A stretch of DNA of 64,000 bases, taken from Cymbomonas tetramitiformis (lineage: Eukaryota; Chlorophyta; Pyramimonadophyceae; Pyramimonadales; Pyramimonadaceae). Position 1 is the first letter of the stretch. Every line of letters begins with the position of its first letter. Shown here piece after piece: positions 14,101 through 26,100 of this stretch. Position numbers and translations under genes: made by a program. The notes below the pieces were generated by a model. The model worked only from the letters and a program-made list of their open reading frames with translations, searched no databases and was not told where the DNA came from. Location of the stretch: positions 1 to 64,000 of the forward strand of contig LGRX02027115.1 in NCBI GenBank assembly GCA_001247695.2, read 5' to 3'.

Positions 14101-17100
14101 CATCTCCGGCAGCGGCGTCATTTGGACGGTGCAGATGCTCGTCATCCAATGTCTGTACCATTTGCGCCTCGTCAGCCCGCAGCTCCAAGGCGGAGGGCTC
14201 AGGGGACAGCACATCCACGATGACGCGCCCAGCCCCCGCGTCATTTCCACCTTGGGAGGGGTAAGCCTGCGGGTCTGCGTTCGTCCCCTCCTGCTCGAGC
14301 CGCAGCCCGGAGAAGGCAGCCAATAGCTGGTTCTTCGTGGTGCCGCGGCCAGCAGCGGTCGGCACGTTGTCGCGCAGAGAAGTCTTCTTCAAGGCCTCAT
14401 CCCTTGCCTTCATCTCCTCATCCTTTTGAGCTGGGGGGGTCGGTCCAACGAAGAAGCTGATAACCTGCTTGGCCTGCTCGGTGAAGCTCGGCTCAGGTGA
14501 CAGCGGAGCCTGGGTCAGGCGGTCAGGATGGTGGAACTTGTAGCAGGCTGGCTCAGGTGTAAGCGGACCGCTTTCTGCACCTGAAACCGAAGGGCGGTCA
14601 TACAGCGCTAGATTGTTGTACCTGCACTCATACCACCAGCACACCAAGCTCTGGAACCAGTATCTAAGTAATGCTGCCAGCGACCCGGGCAGTTCTTGGC
14701 CAGAAGGGCATGAATCGGCCAGCCTAGGGAGAGGCAGCATTTCCACTGGTGTGGGGGACAGACAGCGAAGCACATCCCGTAGGCAAAACCCTGGGTACCA
14801 GCACTGCTGCAAGAATCACTCCGGTTTGGAGGTCAGGTAAAATCGGGAGGGGAGGGAGGGGAAGGGGGGAGGGGGGGTATGTAAACCTCTATCCAAGCTA
14901 TCACCCTCATCTAGAGGCCCGAAACTCTCAGGGCTAGCCCACAGCCCGGCCTATCGCCCTTCAAACATATCTCAAGGGAATGATTATCACACATTGTCAC
15001 TCGTCAGATGAAGGCTCGAGGGCAACAGCTGGGGGCCGATCCACCACGTGGAGGCAGCTGTCAAAAGTGTTCGGCGACAACCTGATTGGTCCTCTTTCAT
15101 TCCGGCCACAACCTGATTGGTCCACTTTCATTCCGGCTGACACTGATTGGTCCACTTTCATTCCGGCTGACGGAGGTTGCGCGATGGCCTCGTACCTTGC
15201 AGAGTCCACATCGGACGTGGCGTTGTATCTGGCGGAGTCCTCATTGGTTGTGGGTTTGTGCCCTCGTTTACCCATCTGAGAACGCTGATGCCCGCCTCTG
15301 CTATCCCAGTTCGGGTAGAGACTGGCCTTCATTGTATTCGAGGGCATGTCCCCCACACAGCCGGATGAGCTTTGGCCTGGATGTCCACGTCCCTCGTTGA
15401 ACATCCGGATGCCCTCATCTTGGGTGCACTCGTCAGCCACGCACCTCTCCTTCCCCTAGGGGCCATGGCATCACCTCGAACCGACGAATCCACTCTCAGT
15501 TTCCGGTGTAAGCAGCTGGCACCCCCTAAACATCTCACGGGTGACACACCGTATGAATACCCAGGTGGGGGGGAGGAAGAGAGATGGGTCATACACAAGG
15601 CAGACGTGGCACCAGGAGTCCCTTTTGGTACCATTCGAAGATTCGTCCGGTCTCAGTGGAATCTGTCGGCTCGGTGTCCAGTGAAAAACGTGAAGATTTC
15701 CCGGGATTCTTCCATGTCAGCGGAGCGAAAGCATATATACATGTCATATCGTGTATTGTGTATCGTATAAAATAACATATCCATTATTCTGCGAATCCAA
15801 CCGATAGATATGCTCATCAATAGATATGCTTGATGAGCATACCTATCGGTTGGATTTTCAAAATGATGTTTTCTGTTGCGTCCACCAGCGAAAATCTGTT
15901 CGCATAGTGCGCAGACTCTCCGGCTCAAGCGTAGTGCGCTACGCAAACAGTTTTTCGCCGGTGGACGCAACCAAAAACATCATTTTTCAAATCCAACTGA
16001 TAGATATGCTCATCGTAGTACGATTTACATATCTACCGGTTGGATTTGCAGAATAAGCTTTATTTCACATGATAGATGCAAGAAAGCAGTGATTTCAAGA
16101 AGTAGGCTCATCTTGGCTCGCTGCACATGCGCAAGAACTGCGGGCAATTTTCACTCATCTCAAATGTTGCCGGCTTGTTCGAGACGAGTAAAGTGAACCT
16201 CAATGTCATAAGACCTTAATGTCATAAGACGTGAATACGATTGGATGTTGCGATTTGATTCTAACCTGGCTTCATTTCGTTCCCCGCATACAATCTTCGA
16301 GTGGTACAAAAAGGGACTCCTATGGCACGCCTAGGTGACATCTGTCAAAGCCATTAATGCGTTTCATAGCTGGATGACACACCTTGATGTCTCTGCTGCT
16401 GTGTCCGATGAGCTCCTCGCCGTATGGATGATCTCTCGATTCCAGCATCGACAGCTTGCCACGCCAGCGGCCGTGTTCGATGAGACCCTCCCCATGCGAA
16501 CGATCTCTCGATCTCGACGTTGACCTTCCCTCATGTCCGTCACGCCGGCGACCGTGTTCGATGAGACCCTCCCCATGCGGAAGATCTCTCGATCTCGACG
16601 GTGACCTTCCCTTATGTCCGTCACGCCGGCGACCGTGTTCGATGAGACCCTCCCCATCCGGACGCTCTCTCGATCTTGACGTTGACCTTCCCTCATGTCC
16701 GTCACGCCGGCGACCGTGTTCGATGAGACCCTCCCCATGCGGAAGATCTCTCGATCTCGACGGTGACCTTCCCTTATGTCCGTCACGCCGGCGACCGTGT
16801 TCGATGAGACCCTCCCCATCCGGACGCTCTCTCGATCTTGACGTTGACCTTCCCGTGCGCCTTTGCCCATGATCCAAGGCGGCCGCAGAGGATCTCGATT
16901 TGTGATCGCCCTTTATGGACACCTTTTTATGCTGCATTCTGGAGCAGCCAGGAGGGTCCATGGAACCGCCAGGTAAGCGCTCATGTTCCTGCACCTCCAG
17001 TTTTCCTCGGTGAGGTGAGCTGATCTTGCACCTGGTTTCATGCAGCTCCACCACGCGACTCACCGTCGCCAAGCCAGTAACCATATTGGGTGTCACCCAG

Positions 17101-20100
17101 GAGTTAGCCAGCAAGGGGGCAGTGGAGGGCGCCGTCTGAGATGATGCAGCCTGGGCCTGAGGCATGGTGGTCGTGGACACCGCAGCTGCTTCACCCTTTG
17201 CAGGATATATCACAGGTGCTCTGTCTGCAACAACGGAAACGTGCTGCCCAGACGCCAGGTCATCGCCTGCCGGCCGTACCACAGAGTGGGGGTCGAATCT
17301 GGCGACAGGCGCGCTTGGCTGCAGGCGGCTCATGGCGGCGTGCTGATCCCGCAGAGTCCTCACGTCCAAAAAGGCGCTCTCCTTCCCGGCGGAGGCTGAA
17401 GGCTGAGGAGAGGCGCCTTCGGCAACAGGAAAACCTCGGGAATGTTCCTGTAACCAACGCACGGCATGTGGGCAAAACTCAGGCCAATGACGTGCACGAG
17501 GTGGAGGGCTTCACTCGCCACAGAGGCCCTGCCCCCTGCCAAGAAATGCTAGCACCGACTCTTCCTCGATTTTCGCCGAGGGTGTCGCATTATGGATACT
17601 CGTGAGGGGAGGATTTTTAATTTCTTCACACGCACGAGTAGCTGCGAAGCAATTTCTTTTTTCTTGCTAGACCTTGCCGCGGTGTAGGCGCCCCGTTCTA
17701 GACCTTGCCGCAGTGTAAGTGCCCCTTTCTAGACCTTGCCGCGGTGTAGGCGCCCCTTTCTAGTCCTTGCCGCGGTGTAAGTGCCCCAGGAGCAGAATTA
17801 CGCACAAGGGTGGAAGCATATCAGAGCGAAAAGGAAACTGAAGGCGTTGAGCGGTGAGAGTCCATCGTGACAGGCGAGCCAAGACCGCGAGTGGGTTGAA
17901 AGAAGGGCCCATGCCACATCATTTGCACCGTCCTTTGAAAGATATTTTGACGCGCAACATGCTCAATAATTGCGACACCAACGCCAACCCAAGCAAAAGC
18001 AGCAGCAACAACATTGTGACTGGGCGCTCCAAGAATAATGATAGCAAAGCGTGCTGCCATGAAGAGATCCCATGATCTCCGCCTAGCCGCAGGGATGAAA
18101 CGTGACCCCCCAGCCTAACTTCAGTGCTTGGTCTGAAGGGGTTTAGAGTGTGCCTCGTTGCAGCCAAGAGCCTGAGCAGAGCCCCGCCCTCAGCCTTGAC
18201 CCTGGCTGAAGTGTTGGGGTCGAGGACGTGTGGAACTCGCCTGTTGTGGTAACAAAGGGATAGACGACGGGCTCTGGGGGTCGGCTCCGGCATGATCCTC
18301 CCGTCCACTTGGCATCGAGAACGAGGAACTGAACGCATGATGAGTTTGTTGCATGCCCTCGATAGCCCTCGAGCGCCACGACTTCGCGGCAAGAGGCGTG
18401 CTGTGGGATCGACTCGATGAGGGCTTCAGGGTGGAGGATCGACCCAGAGGCTGCGGCTTTGCCCCGACGTGGGTATCTTGCTGCCGATGGGAGGCATCCT
18501 GGTGCGAGGCGAGCCGCCCACCGAGTTGAAGCATACGCTTCGATCGGGTCTTCGGCGGTGGTGGACTAGCCTGGAACTCATACTCGGGCCTGGTGCCGAA
18601 GAAGATGGGCTCCGGGCTCCCGTTCTGGATACGCAACTCCCGGCGACTTATCGCGATGTGCTCAGCCAAGTACTCCTCAGCGTCATTTAGTGGTGGAGGA
18701 GTTCGGTCAGGGACTTGTTTGTCAAGCACGCCCTTGCGACCGGTCGCCCACCTGTATGCCTTCTTCAGAGGGTGCGCCGCCTGCAGAGTAGGCAGTTCAA
18801 GCCATCCCGCCCATGCGCCCATTATGCCCTCCGCCCCGATGGTTACAGGCCGGATGGAGCGTGGTAGTTGCCAAATGCCGGAGGAGCTCAGGTTTGGGCT
18901 TCGGCTCTCATCGAGAGACCCGTCACACGTGATCGAGATTCATGAGGAAGACATGACAATCGTGTCTGTACCTTCAAGCGCGGATCCACGTCGCTGCGTA
19001 GCTTGTCGTTGCACGCTTGCTGGAGCTCCATCTGCACAACACCACAGGTCCGCTTGATGTGCATCCCGCACTCTTCTCCACCAATGCCGCGAAAAGCGGG
19101 CCAAGCAAAGGGCAACGTGCAGCAAAGCTGAGGAGGCCTCATGTCGTGGCGGAAGCTCCGTGCGGCGTAAAAACTGCACACTTGGTACGCTCGGGTTGGA
19201 TGAACTCCGGTGGTGGGTCAGAAATGTCTTTCAGACTCTGGACTTCGACTTAAGAATGGAGTGTTAAGTTCAGCCAAGCCAGCTGCGCGGCGGCCTCAAT
19301 CTTGATATCGCCCACTGATCATACTCTATGCCCTCGACGCGTCTGCACAATCCTTTGTCGGGCTGACCGTGATCCAATGAACTCGGATACAACGGCAGTG
19401 CTGTGTGTGGGCATTGCGAAGATCGAGCAGGCAAGACCTGAGAAAGACATCCCACCACCGCGCGCGAGCATCCTGGCAAGCCTCTAATTATGACACGTCA
19501 TGGCGGCGTCGGTCCAGAGAATAGAGTACCTTCTCTGTTTTGGCGGCTTTGCGGTCGAGGTGACGCAAACGGCGATTGATGCGCGCCACCTGCTCGATCT
19601 GGTCCTCGGCAAAAAGTGACCAGCTCCACACCCCGCCGGCGCTGCGGAAGCCATGCTGGCCGGTTCCCTTGGACGCCCCGAGATCCCGAAGCAGCCGGGC
19701 ACGCGAGAGGTCGTCGGCCACCCGAGAGCACACTGCGAGGTACAGTGTGATTCCGCAGATCGATAGCACGATCATCAGCAGCAGTGCACTCTCCAGAATG
19801 TCCTGCACACGATTGGTCCCAGCCCGGATGAATCTAAGCGCGGGGCAAAGGTTCCGCAAAGCTGCCGCCGATGTCGCTGCTGCGGCACAGAGAACGGCAG
19901 CTTAGGCGATGGCGATGGCGACGACCGCAACAATACTGTGGCTGCTTTGCCCATGCGTCTTAAGTCCCGCTAGCGACAACAAGGGACACCCGCCCGCACA
20001 GTGGAGGCGCATGAGGCGTTCATCACCGCTTTCCCGAGGAAACGGCAGGAGCGGCGTCGAGGGGCGGCGCGGCGAGGAAGGCACCGTGGGCTGGAGGGCA

Positions 20101-23100
20101 AACTGCCCGCGCTGCAGCGTCTTCACTTTAGGGGGCTCACTCGACCCCACCTCCGGTTCGTGTTGTGCCCGGAAGTCTGTCAAGTGTGTGCAGTAGCACT
20201 CCTGCTCTGCCGACTCCTGACACTCCGGCCCGCTGAACACCTGCACGCCACCCCCATCTTGATCTCACCTCCCAGGCACCCTCGCGAGGTGCGCCGCCCA
20301 GGTTTGCCGTGCAATGAGAGCAAGTCGAGAATGAGAGTGAGATTAGAGAAAGACGCCACACAACCTGGTGCGTCCAGTTCCACCAGCACCCGTAACCATT
20401 CCAGGGCACGGCCAGCTCGCAGGCCGCCCCCTGCCGGTCAACGCCGGCATCAAGATACTTGCGGAGCCCAGCGTCTGCTCCACCGTAATCCGCATAGCTT
20501 GCGTTGAAGCTCTCCAGGCAACCTTCTGTCAATGCCGGGTTCCCGATTGCCCAGGCCGCCTCCAGGGGGCCGTCCAGTTCGCTCACTGTCAGGGTTTTCC
20601 AATAAAGGGAGGCGTTCGCCGGCGCGGGATTTGGAAACTGTGTGCAACCACGCGTGGAGTAATCGCCCAGGGTGCTATTCCAGAATGCGCATAGCACCCG
20701 TCCCGGCAGCGCCCCTGTCCCCATACACCCATCGCGGCGCCTCTCCAAATCAGCGCCCTAACGGATAGCCTCCTCATCCTCGATTTGCTTCGTCATCCTA
20801 CCACTGTGAACAGTGATGGCAAGCCAAGGCGCCGCGTGGTCCGCGTGGTGGGCGCACCCGTGGCGTTGTCTGCGATGCTAACGTTCGCCTCTGTGTCCGT
20901 AAGACTTAGCGTGAATGTGATGGCCTCCTCGAGATCCGCAACTGACACTTCAGTGCCGTCACCGTGCGTGAGGCTGATGGTGGTCACACCCGAGGTGACC
21001 AGAGCGCGGGCATCCGTCAGGCCCCCCGGGTGGGGGTCCACCGCGCTCACCATCAGCCGGCTGTCCCACAACACCTGTGTACTTGCCTGTGCCAAGCCCA
21101 GCATACCGCTTATGAAGCTGAGGTCGTCCCGTCAGCCCTTCGGAGGACGTAGTAGAAGGCGTGCCTCGGTTTGTGCTGATTTCTGAACCCTCAACCTTCT
21201 GGTGGATACCTAGCGTCGATGCGCTCGCATGGAGGTCTCAGAGAATTCGCTTTGCAAATCCTACCGGGCTGCTCTCGGGTTGATGGCTCAGTGGTATTCC
21301 AGTTCCAATTTATACACACGAACATGCACCTCAATCAAGGGAGAGCAACACCGGCCTACCGATCAGTGTATCACTGATATGACACGACAGCGCTCGAGAG
21401 GTAGAAACCGTTAAGAAGTGAGAGCGCTGTGGGAGAGACACTTCAACATCTTCCGGACCCCAGAGAGCTTGCTCTCTTCTCTCAGCTTTGTAAAACCCTC
21501 CCACCCTTAAACCCTCCCACCCTTCCCATCTGAGTTCGTTTGTGTTCTTGTGGGGATTTGGGGGCGGTCAGGTGAGAGGCTGTTGCTAGAAGGAAGCTCG
21601 GCACGAAGAGGAAAGTGCAAGCTAGCCGTAGGCAGAAGAGGAGCCTAGACGGCAGCCTAGATGGCAGTAGCTTAGAAGCTTCCTGGCAGCAGCCAGCTTC
21701 ACCTGACAGGACTGAGGGACACCCATTCAGCCACTGGCCTGGGAGATGTCAGAGGACAGAGAAAAGAGGAATCGAGCAGTGAAAGAGGACACTGAGAGGA
21801 AGAGAGTGTAAGACTGAGCTAGAAGTAAATGTATATTTATTGAAAGCTACCCAGCATCTCATCACTTGCATGCACACCTGCATTTCCTGCCTGAATAACG
21901 GCCTACTCATCCTGTCGCTAGCCCGACTCAGTGACTCCACAATGGCATGCTGTATCCGCATTCAGCTCTGCTCACCCGGAAGCGGAAAAAAGGGAGCCTA
22001 CATCCCAAACGGAGCGTGTCGATTCTCTCACCTGATACACTGCCTCTCCGCTGGAATTGCACCCGGCGCCACCTCCCGCGGAGCAGTTCCCCTGCGCGGT
22101 TGTCATCAGCTGGCGGCGGCGCAGCTGATGCCTCCTGACCGGGGCGCCGCCATTGTGGTTGGCCTCCGCCCTTGCCAGCCGCGAGAGCGCCTGCGGGAAG
22201 GCGACCGCCGCGCCAGCCGTGGCGAGCAGGCTCCCGTACAGGGGAGAGCCCCCGCCCGCCGCGTTGTTCCGCTGCACTGCCATCGCGAGGCCCTCCGCGA
22301 GCACCTCCACAGAGTCCTCCCCTGCGGCAGACTCCGCCAGCATGGAGCTCGCCATTCTCTGCATCGAGCTTGCCACCTCCGCGGCGCGAGAGGCGGCCCG
22401 TCGGCCCTCGGTGTCGTTGTGCTGCGGGGCGACGTTCAGGCTGGCGAGGCTGGCGCACAAGGCGGAAGCAGCGCTGGGAAGCAAGGGGGCCACAAGCGGG
22501 CTGTCCAGCGTGTCCTGTAGTAACCCGTTCACAAGGTGCAGTGCGGCATCCTGCGAGGATGGTGTCAGGCCCGAGGGGTCCTGATTCAAGCTCTGCGTGG
22601 GAAGCCGCCGTACAAACCCCCCGCCGCAGCCAATCAGGACCTCAAGAATCCCTGGCTTTCTGAGCCAAAGCCTTTGAATGGTCCGAGATTCAAGCAATAA
22701 ACGGATGGCTCAGATGCTACCTACGTCATGCCCCGAGCTGAAGCTGAGGCGCACCGCATCCCTGCGACCCTCGAAACATGAGAAGTCGAGCTTGCCTGAC
22801 TCATGCACCTGTGAATCCGCCTCCAGCAGATGATGCAAAGGCGATGAGGGGATAATGGAGAGCGCCGGCAATCGCACCATGACGGAGGCTGAGAGGCGGT
22901 CCACCGTGGATGCCGTGGGGAATGTGGCATGTCTGGCGTCCTGCACGAGGCCCAGGAGGTCCTCGCGGCGCTGCTGGCTTGCAGACGCCTCGCCGCCAAC
23001 TCCCTCCAGCCGCCTCTTCGCGCCCTCTGCCTTCAGGCTTGGCCCGTTCAAGATGTTTGCTGCAGCATCCACCTGGCACCAACCAGCCACGCGCCTCCAT

Positions 23101-26100
23101 AAAAAGCGGATCCTCACATCATCCCTCCCATGTCGTGTATTCTCACTTATCTCACTTATAACCACGACGCAACGGTGCGTCCTATTTATCGCAATCTGTG
23201 CCCTTACTATGTGTTGGAACTCAAGGGTGGTAATTACACAAAATGCATCGAGAGACTTCATTTCACAAAATATATAGGCTGCTCATTTAGCGAACAGTCA
23301 TTCAGCGACCAATTGCAACACGCAATTGGTCGATGTTCTTTCCTCTCGCAGGTTCCGTGTCTACTCACTAGAGTGCAGCATGGCGATGAGCTGTGCAAGC
23401 CCTTAGAACTGATCTACATCCGTCATTCCGATCAGATGATCACTATCGTTGGCTACAGATCTGACCCTACGGCTCCGATCTGATCACAGCTTTCTCTCCC
23501 TTCTTAACACTGTGTAGACCCCCCAGGGTTTGAGCTGCTGTGAACTATACTGGCCCTAGATAGTCAGTCTTTACACCAGAATGATCAGCAGGCAGTGCAG
23601 ATTCCAACAGTATTGCCGTGACTGAGTCAGCCCCAACCGCACGCACCAAGCTCGCTGCCCAACTCCAAGCCAAGGGTCCTGACCTCCTTGAATTAGCGAA
23701 GAGCTGTCAGCCCCTAGGAGGCAGCAAGCCGCTCTGACCCCTCTCCGGCCTCCTACTGGGCATCAGGAAGAGTGTCAGAACAGCATGACAAAACGTCGGC
23801 CACCACCATCCCCCTTGCACGTGGGAGAGCAGAGGACTGCATGCCTGACAGGTGGTGGCCTACCTGGACCAGCACCGAGTCGACGTCGCCATCCAGCAGC
23901 GCTTCCGCCGCGCTCCCGGTGAGCGTCTCCGCCAGCGCGGCGGCTCCGGCATCGTCCGCGATGTTGGGTGGAGGACGCAGAGTGATGTTGACATCGGCCC
24001 GTGAGGCAGCTCCCAGCGCATCCCGTGCCAATGCCACCACTGAGACCCGGAACGCCTCCTCCTCGCGGCCCTCCCGGGCCATCAGAGTCTCGAGGTCCTG
24101 CATGGGACTGTACTCGTTGAGCGCAAAGTCCTTGCTCTCGCCTGCGACGCGGTACACAAACTGCTTCCCCGAGCCATCCCCCACTTCCCCCTCCACATGC
24201 CTCAGCAGGTCCGCTAGAGCTTCCCAACTTAAACTGGCCCGTTCATTCTTAACAGTGGTAATTATCCGAATCCGACAGTCCATGTATGATTCCAGAGATC
24301 AAAATACGATACATTCCTTCGTCGCTCCCCAGGAATCTCTTCGGACCTTCCGATGTTCCCGATCTAAAAACATTGGACGGCTCAACTTTAGTCGGGCACC
24401 CCTAAGGTCCGCAGTCCTCTCGAAGGGCACGGCAGCGAATAGCAGCTTCCATCAATCTCATCCCACATGCATGCAAACAGATGCAAAACCGCTCCGAGAA
24501 TCACGTCGGCATCTTCCATTAACAACATATCACACTGTCTTGGCACGACACGGGCTATGCGTGTAGCCCCCTTCCTGTCACAGCTGCTGGATGCTGATGT
24601 AGATCACCGCAGCCTGGAGGGCCCAAACATAGTGCAGCTCCAGTGACATTGTAGTGCGACAGAAAGAGGCACAGCGTAGCTGAGTGCGAGGTGCTGCCAG
24701 GCTAGCACAGACAACATGGCGTATACCGCGCAATGTGTCGTACGTTGTGCGTCTCGTTCAGGAATGTGTCCCTCACAGCAGTGCGTGTTTTAAAGGAGTG
24801 CGTCTCGTACAGCAGTGCGTCTCGTACAGCAGTGTATCTCGTACAGCAGTGTGTCTCGTACAGCAGTGCGTCTCGTACAGCAGTGCGTCTCGTACAGCAG
24901 TGTATCTCGTACAGCAGTGTGTCTCGTGCAGCAGTGCGTCTCGTACAGCAGTGCGTCTCTCACAGCAATGCATCTCGTACAGCAGTGCGTCTCAGGAGTA
25001 CGTCTCTTACAGCAGTGCGTCTCTTACAGCAGTGTGTCTCTTACAGCAGTGTGTCTCTTACAGCAGTGCGTCTCTTACAGCAGTGCGTCTCTTACAGCAG
25101 TGCGTCTCTTACAGCAGTGCGTCTCTTACAGCAGTGCGTCTCTTACAGCAGTCGTCTACAGCAGTGCGTCTCTTACAGCAGTGCGTCTCTTACAGCAGTG
25201 CGTCTCTTACAGCAGTGCGTCTCTTACAGCAGTGCGTCTCTTACAGCAGTGCGTCTCTGGTACTTTACTCATCGGAGGTGCCCCTTAAGTGAAGCAATGC
25301 GCACGCCTCCATCAGAAGACCATAAATGTCGGCACTGCATCAGCCGGTCGCCGGATGTGCAGGAGTTGGGATACGAATGTGAGAAGCTTAGGGCTACAGC
25401 GCTCTGCACTCCACTATCGACTGCAATGGGCATCCGAGGCCGAAAGGTGGATCCACCTGAAACTGCAACGGGGGGTTGGTGGTGTGCCAGCCAGCAGTGC
25501 CGAGCTTAAAGCGCTGCGTGTAGGCAAGGCCGTCCGCGGGAAGAGACATGGCCCAGCCCCCCGCCGGTGGTATGTTCACCACCAAGCTGAAGCGTGCCGT
25601 TGCTTCACCGAAGAGGTCCCCCACCGTGAGTTGAAAGGTGTACATGCTTCCAGCTGCCAGTGTCCCAGGTTTGAGCACAAGGTCCTCCTGCCACCACGGC
25701 ACCCCGCTCCGCGCACACCTCATTGCGAATGCCACAGGAACAACAGGCTGCGCGTGTTACCCCACTATAGTGAGTGTGTATAGTCATATATTGAGTGTGT
25801 AGTCATATAGTGAGTGTGTATAGTCATATAGTGATTGTGTATAGTCATATAGTGAGTGTGTATAGTCATATATTGAGTGTGTAGTCATATAGTGAGGGTG
25901 TATAGTCATATAGTTGGCGCATAGTCATATAGTTGGTGTGTATAGTCATATAGTTAGTGTGTAGTCATGTAGTGAGTGTGTATAGTCATATAGTTAGTGT
26001 GTAGGCATATAGTGAGTGTGTATAGGCATATAGTTAGTGTGTAGTCATATAGTGAGAGTGTATAGTCATATAGTGAGTGTGTTTAGTCATATAGTGGGTG

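Noticed and set aside
21840..22697. Several overlapping long frames on both strands
   Set aside because: High GC lowers stop frequency; only the minus-strand frame matching exon phases 22-24 was kept.
24684..25509. Repetitive Ser/Gln/Cys protein frames
   Set aside because: Produced by the 18-bp minisatellite; no conserved borders and located between well-supported receptor exons on the other strand.
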